Positions 7,581-14,686 of a stretch of DNA of 52,184 nucleotides are shown here, piece by piece. The notes beneath the pieces were generated by a model, which worked only from the letters and a program-made list of their open reading frames with translations, was not told where the DNA came from and ran no database searches. The position numbers were made by a program, and so were the translations under genes. This stretch comes from an uncultured Erysipelotrichaceae bacterium (GTDB taxonomy: Bacteria; Bacillota_I; Bacilli_A; RFN20; CAG-826): positions 1 through 52,184 of the forward strand of contig CAMVEL010000011.1 of assembly GCA_947166565.1 (NCBI GenBank), given 5' to 3'. Every line of letters begins with the position of its first letter. Positions within the stretch are counted from its first letter, which is position 1.

Positions 7581-7772
7581 GGTTAAGCCTCATTGACGCA
7601 CGGAAGGGTCTCCATTCGCGCACGGTGGCAGAGATTGCGGCTGGTCAGCAAGACAAACGGCATCTAAAAAACTATAATTATCGGCGTTGAAAAGAGTCAG
7701 TACCACGCAGGGAATGCGTTCGCTCCCGCAATGGCTGCTGACGCTTTGAAGCAATTAGGTCAGAGATAGAAA
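7581..7772 (+). other. Intergenic stretch with a protein-like tail
   Basis: No complete gene is seen here. At 7668-7769 a forward frame encodes a protein-like tail (GVEKSQYHAGNAFAPAMAAD, then ALKQLGQR and a TAG stop) with no usable start, so it is probably the end of a lost gene. A TATAAT occurs at 7674-7679. Two imperfect copies of ATTGACGCACGG / ATTCGCGCACGG are near 7591-7627. Confidence 0.35.
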
Positions 7773-8636
7773 ATGGGCAGCAAGAATCCGATCGAAGGAA
7801 GATCCAAAAAACAAATAGATCTTATTTTGAGTTTGTATTTCACGTACGATATGGTGGCAATAATATGTTCCATCCTCCTTTTTATGTCGATCATCATCGT
7901 GCTTTTGCCTGGCCCGCTTTGGTCCAAAATCGTGTTTCCGTGCGCTTTTGCCGTCCCGGTCATCATTCGCTCCATCTTGACCGTCAAATTGAAGACGAAG
8001 TTGTATCAAAATGAAACCGTGACTATTTCTGTCAAGAATCCGAGAGCCAAGGTGGTAAGGACGCATCAAGGAGGCGACGTCTATGATTTGAAGGGCCTTA
8101 GGATAACGGGCGAGGTGGACGGCAGGGTTGTCTCCTTTTTCGAATATCCTCTTAAGGAATCGTCGACCGCCTTTTTTCGCGAGGAGAAGCGAATCAACAA
8201 TTTAGAAACCGTTGAGCTGAGAGCCGTTAAGGGGACGCACGTCATTGATAACTTCTATCAAGAACGGAAGCGCAAGGCAAAAACCGCGGTATCGACTTAC
8301 AAGAACTTTACAACGGGGAAGGAAAAGAAATTCAAGTTCGCTCCGATGGAGATTGAGAAGGAGGATCTCTCCCTCTTCCTTGGTTTGTTCTCCCTTTATG
8401 AGGAGCTCTATCTCCTAGGCCCATCGGAATCTTACGTAGTTGTTAAGCTGTCCGTGTCTGGCAAGGAGGAAGAACGCTACTTAACCATAGACAAAACGGC
8501 AATCGACGACGTTGACAAGACCATGGAATGGCTCGAAAACAATGGTTTTATCGTAGACGGCGTTGCCAAACTGCTTGCGATAATGGACATGAATGATCCG
8601 AGCGGTTTCTTTGCGGAACTCAGCGGGCTCAAATAA
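7773..8636 (+). CDS. Hypothetical membrane-anchored protein
   Basis: A 287-residue protein I do not recognise. Two adjacent hydrophobic segments (about residues 24-46 and 51-70) form an N-terminal hairpin in the membrane; the remaining roughly 215 residues are soluble, charged and probably beta-rich, with a lysine-rich middle (near KTAVSTYKNFTTGKEKK). GC-rich, host-like codon use. The ribosome binding site is weak (a GA-rich stretch just before ATG 7773). The repeat array at 8696-8772 lies 60 bases downstream, and no cotranscribed partner is evident. There is no sequence signal for an enzyme. A sensing or effector role in the accessory region would be pure inference. Confidence 0.7.
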   Translation: MGSKNPIEGRSKKQIDLILSLYFTYDMVAIICSILLFMSIIIVLLPGPLWSKIVFPCAFAVPVIIRSILTVKLKTKLYQNETVTISVKNPRAKVVRTHQGGDVYDLKGLRITGEVDGRVVSFFEYPLKESSTAFFREEKRINNLETVELRAVKGTHVIDNFYQERKRKAKTAVSTYKNFTTGKEKKFKFAPMEIEKEDLSLFLGLFSLYEELYLLGPSESYVVVKLSVSGKEEERYLTIDKTAIDDVDKTMEWLENNGFIVDGVAKLLAIMDMNDPSGFFAELSGLK

Positions 8637-8695
8637 ACCGAGCAGCTCATAACTGTTTGTTTATAGGAAAAAGCTGAAAACCTTCGATAACATCG

Positions 8696-8772
8696 GCTAT
8701 ATGCATCGGTTTTCGCCTTGCTATATGCAAATCGAGCGTCGCTATATGCAAAATGGCGGTTGCTATATGCAA
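8696..8772 (+). repeat. Array of four GCTATATGCA repeats with about 21-base spacing
   Basis: Copies of GCTATATGCA(A) start at 8696, 8720, 8741 and 8762, so steps are 24, 21 and 21 bases, near two helical turns. Two of the units read TTGCTATATGCAA, in which TTGC and GCAA form an inverted repeat. Spacers differ in sequence. The array is followed by TGTATCAAAA at 8785 and a terminator, the same order as in the first array at 3990. Confidence 0.9.
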
Positions 8773-8784
8773 GAGGAAGGAGGC

Positions 8785-8862
8785 TGTATCAAAAACATCT
8801 TCTTTAGCCACGTGAGTTAGCAAAAGGATTCGAACCGAATTGCAAGGTTTGAATTCTTTTTT
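8785..8862 (+). terminator. TGTATCAAAAACATC motif and strong terminator
   Basis: TGTATCAAAAACATC (8785-8799) is repeated exactly at 9635-9649. A 13-pair hairpin (8824-8836 with 8846-8858, two G-T pairs, nine-base loop) is followed by T residues to 8862. It would end a transcript carrying the repeat array. The rest of the 8637-8951 gap shows no gene. Confidence 0.7.
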
Positions 8863-8951
8863 GGTTGTGATAAAAGCGTTAGTGCGAAACCGACCTTAGC
8901 CTACTGTTGTTGGCCCCATTGTTTTTTGTTTTTGCTTGAGCGATAATATGG

Positions 8952-9035
8952 GTGTCCAGCAAGGAGGACGTTAAAATCCCTGCATCAGTCCGCCAGAGAC
9001 TAAAAAACTGGCAAAAGATCGGGCCAGAGATCTAA
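8952..9035 (+). pseudogene. Truncated AbiEii-type N-terminus
   Basis: From GTG 8952 a 27-codon frame reads SSKEDVKIPASVRQRLKNWQ then KIGPEI and a TAA stop. The part IPASVRQRLKNWQ resembles the conserved start of AbiEii-type nucleotidyltransferases (SVR.RLLN.A). The rest of that gene is absent, so this is best read as a remnant. An AAGGAGG lies at 8961-8967 but no start codon follows it at the right distance. Recognition rests on a short stretch only. Confidence 0.4.
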
Positions 9036-9091
9036 AACCTGTCCGCGCAGTGCCGGCGACACTAAAAAACGCCGTTTTTATTTCACGACAC

Positions 9092-9598
9092 ATGGAACCG
9101 ATTATTAGCTTCAAAGAGAGGATTCTTTCCGGCATCATCGCCGGGGCTTTGTCATATTCCTCGCTCATCGGGAAACGGATCGCAGTGAGGTCGCCATCGT
9201 TCAAGATTAGAAGCGAGTACGTGCTCAGATTCTTCCCTCGAAATTATCTTCACCTCACGGGCGTTTTAACCACCCTCTCCTCCATGGATTTCTATTCAAA
9301 GGCACTCGACGGCTCATTGTCACTTTCCGACTTCGACTGCGATTCGACCCCCGCCTTAAAGGGCACCGTCCGCTGCAAGGTCCGCAACCTTCAGAATATT
9401 GGCACCTTCTTCGAGCGTGCCACCAAGGTTGAAGAGGATTTCTCCTCCGGGAGCGTAAGATGTAAAATCGCGACCTCGGAAGGTACTTACACGCTCGGCT
9501 TCACGGGGACTTCTTTCTTGGTTCCGAACACCCTTTTGAACAAGGACAAGATCAGGGAAATGAAGCAGATTGTCGACTTTGAAATGATCATTCAGTGA
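9092..9598 (+). CDS. PBECR4-domain (phage barnase-EndoU-ColicinE5/RelE-like) protein
   Basis: A 168-residue protein (182 if the GTG at 9050 is used; neither start has a clear ribosome site). It matches the layout of the PBECR4 domain: FPRNYLHLTGV near residue 50, then FYSKALDGSLSLSDFD, and the C-terminal FTGTSFLVPNTLLNKDKIRE segment that in this family reads yyP.TlL..D. PBECR domains belong to a nuclease fold found in phage and conjugative-element proteins and are predicted RNases. No antitoxin gene is adjacent. Upstream lie the AbiEii-like remnant and the second repeat array with its terminator; downstream is a TGTATCAAAAACATC motif. Host-like GC content. Domain recognition is from memory of the family pattern; activity is inferred. 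Confidence 0.7.
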   Translation: MEPIISFKERILSGIIAGALSYSSLIGKRIAVRSPSFKIRSEYVLRFFPRNYLHLTGVLTTLSSMDFYSKALDGSLSLSDFDCDSTPALKGTVRCKVRNLQNIGTFFERATKVEEDFSSGSVRCKIATSEGTYTLGFTGTSFLVPNTLLNKDKIREMKQIVDFEMIIQ

Positions 9599-9634
9599 AA
9601 ACAGTATGATGACACCGACTATATTCAAGAGAAA

Positions 9635-9702
9635 TGTATCAAAAACATCAAAGTCTGCCAAATAGAAAAACAAGATTGATTCGTAAGCGTCAATCTTTTT
9701 TC
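9635..9702 (+). terminator. Second TGTATCAAAAACATC motif with terminator
   Basis: TGTATCAAAAACATC (9635-9649) is identical to 8785-8799. AAGATTGA (9672-9679) pairs with TCAATCTT (9690-9697) around a ten-base loop, followed by T residues. It ends the PBECR4 transcript and lies directly before the peptide promoter. Confidence 0.7.
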
Positions 9703-9706
9703 GTGG

Positions 9707-9739
9707 CACATCTGTGACAACTTATTTGCTAATATAAAA
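9707..9739 (+). promoter_or_regulatory. Shared promoter of the leader-peptide genes, copy 2
   Basis: CACATCTGTGACA (9707-9719) and TAATATAAAA (9730-9739), with the same 23-base start-to-start spacing as at 7009-7041. The sequences between the two blocks differ, so the blocks themselves look conserved for function. Confidence 0.6.
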
Positions 9740-9759
9740 TCAACAGGGAGAATTTGCAT

Positions 9760-10056
9760 ATGAAAGAAGAATTATTAAAAGGTTTAACCGAGGAACAAAT
9801 TGCTAAAGTTAAAGCCTGCAAAAACCAAAAAGATTTATTGGCAATCGCTAAAGCCGAAGGTATTGAATTAACAGACGAACAACTAAAAGCCGTTAATGGC
9901 GGTGGTTGTTTCTCCAGTAATAAATGCCCAAATTGTGGTAGCAAGGACTATACCGAAAGACAAGTCGGAAAAGAACAAGGTGAAAGACTATGGCAAGGGG
10001 TCGATGAAAACTATATTCAATATAGATGTAAAAAATGCGGCCACAAATGGTATTAG
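9760..10056 (+). CDS. Nif11-leader-like peptide with zinc-ribbon core, second copy
   Basis: A 98-residue homologue of the peptide at 7064. The leader (LLKGLTEEQIAKVKACKNQ, AIAKAEGIELT, ending KAVNGG) is strongly conserved, while the part after the double glycine differs except for two cysteine pairs: CPNC and CKKC. A conserved leader with a diverged core is the usual pattern for modified-peptide precursors. AGGGAG lies nine bases before ATG 9760; the TTG at 9754 is a less likely start. The 1170-residue lipoprotein follows 73 bases later with its own promoter overlapping this gene's stop, so the two may act together. No modification or export genes are in the window. Confidence 0.8.
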   Translation: MKEELLKGLTEEQIAKVKACKNQKDLLAIAKAEGIELTDEQLKAVNGGGCFSSNKCPNCGSKDYTERQVGKEQGERLWQGVDENYIQYRCKKCGHKWY

Positions 10057-10073
10057 TCAATTCCTTAATTGGT

Positions 10074-10103
10074 TATAATGTACATGAAAATGTGTAAACA
10101 CAT
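10074..10103 (+). promoter_or_regulatory. Promoter and dyad ahead of the large lipoprotein
   Basis: TATAAT at 10074-10079, then the inverted repeat ATGTGT-AA-ACACAT (10090-10103) in the 5' leader. A similar dyad, ATGTAT-GAA-ATACAT, precedes the lipoprotein gene at 14687. The -35 region is poor. Confidence 0.5.
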
Positions 10104-10129
10104 AATTTTAATTGGAAGGAAGTAAACTT

Positions 10130-13100
10130 ATGTTTAAACCAAGAAAACATTTTATTGCTCTTCTTAGCTTAGCTCTTACTTTAGGCTCATGTGGTTCAAA
10201 TGGCAATGATGAAACTTTTGCTATTAACGAGAAGGCGGTCGAAAGTGCTGTCGCCTTGACTAGCAAAGTTTTAACCAATGAAGGTGATTTATTAGTAGAG
10301 ATTAAAGGTAATGGAGTTACTTTTAATCAAAACATCACTAATTCTCAAGCTCTTGTTAGGGATTTCTCTAAAGAATTTTCGGAAACAACAAGTAGTGATG
10401 AGGGTGATTATGTAACTTATGAGCAATTAAAATCTGTATGCGCGGATGATTATTATATTTCTACAAGCGCGAATTCAAAGAGTTTATATGTCACAATTCC
10501 AAATGCTTCTACTGAAAATGCATATGCTTTGCTTTTAGCTCCAAGCGCAAGTTCATTAGGAAAAATTGGTTATGCTTTATTCTCTAATATTTATTCCGAA
10601 GAAAACGCTAGCGAACTCCAAGTCAAAGCCTTAAATACAGATAAGGCTAATGGTTATTTCAATGAATGGAGTTTTGTCTATTCTTATCAAAACGGTACAT
10701 TAGCAGATTCATTCGCAACGAATGATGTTATTCTTACCGGCGCATTTGAGAATTGTCATGTCTATTCTTTAACTAGCGATGACGCTCATATCGAGGTTAG
10801 AATCCGTGGTTTAGTCAAAGAAGATTCAACTATCGGTTATGTCGGCTTTAACGCCACATCCTTTAAAGACAATGATTCATCATTTGTCTTCCCATATCAA
10901 ATCGAATATCCAACTGCTGTAATGCTCAATTACACATACAATGTTGATTTAAGCAATAAAGAAGCTTCATTTGAAATGGCTTTCTATGATGCTGAAGTTC
11001 CTTCTATAGTTTCTCCAAGTGATGTCAAAATTGAAGGTATTGTTTGTAAAGAAGCAATTCCTAATGTCGAAGATAACACTATTAAAATAATTTTAGATAC
11101 AGGCGAATATGAATCGGCTGATGATTTCACCACTGCTTTAGAAGCAGCCTCTATCTCCTTCTATTTCCTTGGTTTAGTCACTATTGATCTAAGCTATATT
11201 GAACCTCAAATCGAGGCTAATGCTTATACAAAAGATAACAAAACATATTTGGAATTCTTCCCAACTGAAAAAGGTATTTTAGAAATCGATACTGAAAAAT
11301 CATTAGCCGATTCATTATACATTCCTAGTATTGCTGAAGAACCTTTCTTCGATTTATCTAAAGCTACAATCTCTAGAAACCCAACTGGTAACGGTTATAT
11401 TCTTGCATGGGACGGTGTCTCAGAAGAAAAGCAAGGCCAAATCATGATTTTAGATGGCGCCTTAACAGTTGGTGAATATGAAATCCCATTAATTGGTACA
11501 TATTCACACTTCACATTAATTAGTTATTACACTGATGAACACGATAACGCTTTATTAAAGAATTACGTTTTTGCTAACAAAGCTGCTGAAGTTGATGATG
11601 GTAACATCGGTCAATTCGACTCCGAAATCACTCAGGCTGCCCACTCAGCTGGAACAGTTTTAGGTATTATTTCCGCAGTTCTTGGTGGTGTTCTAGGCAT
11701 TCTAGGCGGAATCTTTGGTTGCGAGGGAACCGGACAAATGATTACTTGTGGTATTCTTGGCGCAATTTCATTCGGTATGTCTATTGCATCAATGCTCGTT
11801 GGAATGAACGAGATGGAAGAAGGTTTAAAATCCCTCGCTGAAGCCGTTCAATTCGTTTCTGGCAACGTCGTTGAAATCCGTCGTGACCTTATGGCACTTA
11901 ATTATAAAGTTGATACCCTCATAGTTAAGGAACGTATGAATCACGATCAAGATATGTTCGAAAGATATCGTGATAGATTAACGGAATTCCAAAATAGATT
12001 TGAAAAACCAATTTACGATTTGCAAAGTGAATTTGGCGATATGACCAATGCTTATCTTGCCTCTTTATTTAAAGGCGGTGCAATCGGCGAATATAATTTC
12101 GGCGATACTCTTGATATTCATTATTCAAAGAGTGCAAAAGCAAAAGCTGCTGGCGTTTCTTATTTCGATGAAAAACACAATAGGCTTCTTGATGAAGATG
12201 TCGAAGAAGGATCTGTCAAAACATACAACATTAAATTCAATAATCAAGCTGAATTATTTGATAGCACCTATTCTACTTATCGAAAAGCAATGCAAATTAA
12301 TGACTCCGTTAAAGTAAAAGCAATCACGGCAATTCAAGAAGGTCTTGCAAATGGCGGTGTTGTTTTAAGTGGTGATGACGCTCCAATAATTGACGATACA
12401 AATATCAAACAAACCGCTGAAGATATTTATCAAGCTTGTTTCATGAGATGTGAGTATCTTGCTTTAAGCAGAGAAGATAAAGCTAAAGAATATGTCGCTT
12501 ATTTAACAGCCGCTGATGATTATTTCATGCGCTTCTCCGGCACTGGAAACTATGTTGGTGAAGCTGCGGCCTCATTCATTTATAAGATGCTCACTTTACA
12601 ATACAATTTCCAAAGTGAAGTTGAAGAAAAGATTCATAATGCACATGCTCAATATGCTGCTAAAATCCTCGAGATTTATAACAACGCATTGATGATCAAA
12701 GCATATAACGACAACGTCTTCAATATGAATCGTATCTACACTTCATATAAAGCAGCGACTGATTATCTCCTTGAAAATACTTGGATTCAAAAATATGAAG
12801 GCGATATGAGCAAACTTCCACAAGGGGAAAACACACGTTTAGATTATTGCTATGTCACCGATTCATTCATTCGTATCGGCACTATTGAAACTAGATACAA
12901 AGTCTCTATGGATAAGAAGAATTTCCATGTTGATGGTACATATGCTTACGAAGTTAATCTCGCTGATCCAAATTTCAAAGCTGACCAAAAAGCACCAAAT
13001 ATGCTAACTCTTGCTCAACTCTCTTCCTTCCTTGTTAGCGCGAATAACGTCCGCGTAATTATGGAAAGAAAGAAAATGATTTCAGATGAATCCAATACTC

Positions 13101-13642
13101 AATATATCTTGAAGAATAAAACCTTGTTTGACTGGGATCAATATGTGAAGAATTGTCAAAGAGTATCGAGCGAGGGTGAACGGGCAACCGTTCAAGAAAC
13201 CCTTCACGAAGGAAAACGATATGACATCAATATGCCACGTTTCATCTATTCCTATAACGGAGCAAGTGCAATTAACGCTGGTGATCCATTAACAACCGAT
13301 TTCAAATGTTATCCATCACAAAGACCTTGGCCAGGTTCTGATTATTTCAAATTGCATGAACTAACCGATTCGTTCGGTAAAGGCACTAGAAAAAAAGCTG
13401 AAAAACAATTCTGGGATGGCTGGGTTATCAAAGGCGAAGTTGGAACCTTAGATCAAGTTAGCTATGGAGCGATTTCAAATAACATCAATAGATTAGTCCA
13501 TTACCACGAAGCACATTGGTATTGGAGAAACGATGAACATTGGCTCTTTGAAGAATTCTATCGCGGTTATCAAACCAAAGATTGGAATGATCTTCATGTC
13601 GCATCAATGAATTTCGACCTTGCAATGATTATGGTCTTCTAA
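10130..13642 (+). CDS. Giant lipoprotein with central hydrophobic hairpin, possible pore-forming effector
   Basis: An 1170-residue protein. The N-terminus is a lipoprotein signal with lipobox LGSC (Cys21), preceded by GGAAGGAAG before ATG 10130. Residues about 25-480 look beta-rich with no recognised repeats. Residues about 502-560 are a glycine-rich hydrophobic segment pair (VLGIISAVLGGVLGILGGIF and AISFGMSIASMLVGM) that could form a transmembrane hairpin, directly followed by long amphipathic helices (about 560-930). The C-terminal 200 residues are rich in aromatic residues. A hydrophobic hairpin flanked by long helices is the plan of alpha-pore-forming toxins, but I do not recognise a family and the idea is inference. 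AT-rich, unlike the chromosome. It sits 73 bases after the second leader peptide and ends at a bidirectional terminator. Confidence 0.8.
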   Translation: MFKPRKHFIALLSLALTLGSCGSNGNDETFAINEKAVESAVALTSKVLTNEGDLLVEIKGNGVTFNQNITNSQALVRDFSKEFSETTSSDEGDYVTYEQLKSVCADDYYISTSANSKSLYVTIPNASTENAYALLLAPSASSLGKIGYALFSNIYSEENASELQVKALNTDKANGYFNEWSFVYSYQNGTLADSFATNDVILTGAFENCHVYSLTSDDAHIEVRIRGLVKEDSTIGYVGFNATSFKDNDSSFVFPYQIEYPTAVMLNYTYNVDLSNKEASFEMAFYDAEVPSIVSPSDVKIEGIVCKEAIPNVEDNTIKIILDTGEYESADDFTTALEAASISFYFLGLVTIDLSYIEPQIEANAYTKDNKTYLEFFPTEKGILEIDTEKSLADSLYIPSIAEEPFFDLSKATISRNPTGNGYILAWDGVSEEKQGQIMILDGALTVGEYEIPLIGTYSHFTLISYYTDEHDNALLKNYVFANKAAEVDDGNIGQFDSEITQAAHSAGTVLGIISAVLGGVLGILGGIFGCEGTGQMITCGILGAISFGMSIASMLVGMNEMEEGLKSLAEAVQFVSGNVVEIRRDLMALNYKVDTLIVKERMNHDQDMFERYRDRLTEFQNRFEKPIYDLQSEFGDMTNAYLASLFKGGAIGEYNFGDTLDIHYSKSAKAKAAGVSYFDEKHNRLLDEDVEEGSVKTYNIKFNNQAELFDSTYSTYRKAMQINDSVKVKAITAIQEGLANGGVVLSGDDAPIIDDTNIKQTAEDIYQACFMRCEYLALSREDKAKEYVAYLTAADDYFMRFSGTGNYVGEAAASFIYKMLTLQYNFQSEVEEKIHNAHAQYAAKILEIYNNALMIKAYNDNVFNMNRIYTSYKAATDYLLENTWIQKYEGDMSKLPQGENTRLDYCYVTDSFIRIGTIETRYKVSMDKKNFHVDGTYAYEVNLADPNFKADQKAPNMLTLAQLSSFLVSANNVRVIMERKKMISDESNTQYILKNKTLFDWDQYVKNCQRVSSEGERATVQETLHEGKRYDINMPRFIYSYNGASAINAGDPLTTDFKCYPSQRPWPGSDYFKLHELTDSFGKGTRKKAEKQFWDGWVIKGEVGTLDQVSYGAISNNINRLVHYHEAHWYWRNDEHWLFEEFYRGYQTKDWNDLHVASMNFDLAMIMVF

Positions 13643-13676
13643 TACAAAAACAATTCAAAATTAGTTATCTAAAAAC

Positions 13677-13720
13677 AGTACCCCACTTGAACCATAGGTT
13701 CAATGATTCGGGGTACTTTT
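13677..13720 (+). terminator. Bidirectional terminator after the giant lipoprotein
   Basis: AGTACCCC (13677-13684) pairs with GGGGTACT (13710-13717), with an inner TTGAACC/GGTTCAA stem (13687-13693 and 13697-13703). The forward tail is TTTT; on the reverse strand a T-rich tail follows too, so it may also serve the truncated peptide gene at 13719-13793. Confidence 0.75.
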
Positions 13721-13793
13721 ATGTTCTAAGATCTAAGGTGGAATAGTTGGCGATTTGCTCTTCGGTTAATCCTTTGAGTAGTTCTTCTTTCAT
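13719..13793 (-). pseudogene. Truncated third copy of the Nif11-like leader
   Basis: On the reverse strand, ATG at 13793 with a good AAGGAG site opens a 24-residue frame that begins MKEELLKGLTEEQIA, almost identical to the other two peptides, then diverges (NYSTLDLRT) and stops at TAA. The double glycine and cysteine pairs are missing. The region upstream (CACACGAAGCCAACC and a CATAAAA) looks like a decayed version of the peptide promoter. The intact ribosome site and high identity in the first 15 residues indicate a recent deletion. Confidence 0.75.
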
Positions 13794-13938
13794 TTTGGAT
13801 TGCTCCTTACCTTTTTATGGTACCAAGTATGGTTGGCTTCGTGTGAGTTATAGATTCATATTTCTAAAATCACGTAAGAAAAGACTCGGCTGTTTGGTGC
13901 AGGGATTTCACTGAATCCTTTGCAATTCATCCAGCGAT

Positions 13939-14526
13939 TCAAGCTTCTTTTGTGACTGACATTATAAGCTTAGCCCAAAAACGGCTAAGCTTTTCAATAT
14001 CCTCTTTTACTTTTTTCTTATCTTTTTTATTTTGTAGTTGCTCAGCGTAATGAATGCACGAACCATATAATCCTTCAAAGAAGAATATCGATAAATAATC
14101 ACTAGGAACATCATAACCAACAGATTTAATCGTCTCAGTTATATATTTATCATAGTTATTAGATAAAGCGTTTTTGAATATCTCCATCGGAAAAGTATCG
14201 CCTTTATGGATGAGGTTTCGGATTTGCTTATAATGCTTTGCAACCCAATCATAGGTAGCCAATATCGATTGGTATTCGATTTCTTCCTGATCGGTTTCTT
14301 TTCTTAAGATTTTTCTGTATGCTTCGTTATATTCTTCGTTGATTAAATTTATGGATGCGGCAGCGAGCAAATCGACTTTATCCTTATAGTAATGATAGAA
14401 GGTCATCTTTGTCTTATTGGCTAAAGAACATATCTCATTAACGGTGATATCGTGATAGTTCTTTTTCGATAATAGTTTGAATAATGATTTCTCAAATTCT
14501 TTTTTAGTTTTATCTGGATTTCTCAT
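13939..14526 (-). CDS. TetR-family transcriptional regulator
   Basis: A 195-residue repressor-type regulator. Residues about 10-55 form the TetR helix-turn-helix (ITVNEICSLANKTKMTFYHY, then YKDKVDLL); the remaining residues form an all-helical ligand-binding domain of the TetR_C type. It is divergent from the BspA-like lipoprotein gene at 14687, and the 160-base gap holds an ATGTAT-GAA-ATACAT dyad (14647-14661) that would suit a TetR dimer. A related dyad stands in the leader of the giant lipoprotein. Regulation of both lipoproteins by this protein is inference. AT-rich codon use matches the 9.7-16 kb block, which suggests they were acquired together. The ligand is unknown. Confidence 0.88.
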   Translation of the reverse strand: MRNPDKTKKEFEKSLFKLLSKKNYHDITVNEICSLANKTKMTFYHYYKDKVDLLAAASINLINEEYNEAYRKILRKETDQEEIEYQSILATYDWVAKHYKQIRNLIHKGDTFPMEIFKNALSNNYDKYITETIKSVGYDVPSDYLSIFFFEGLYGSCIHYAEQLQNKKDKKKVKEDIEKLSRFWAKLIMSVTKEA

Positions 14527-14646
14527 ATTTATCGATTACGTTTATTTTTTACTCATTATACATCAATAACTTTACTTTGAATATTCGAAAGTATAGTTAA
14601 GGCTTGTTTCGCTTGAAAAGATATCAGGAATATATTATTTTCCTCA

Positions 14647-14661
14647 ATGTATGAAATACAT
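14647..14661. promoter_or_regulatory. Candidate TetR operator
   Basis: Perfect inverted repeat ATGTAT-GAA-ATACAT, between the TetR gene and the lipoprotein gene at 14687. It resembles ATGTGT-AA-ACACAT at 10090-10103. Binding is inferred. Confidence 0.4.
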
Positions 14662-14686
14662 GCATAACAAGAAAGGAAATTTATCT

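Noticed and set aside
8824-8858. GGATTCGAACC resembles the reverse complement of a tRNA T arm
   Set aside because: Neighbouring sequence cannot form the T stem or acceptor stem, and the segment fits a 13-pair terminator hairpin much better.
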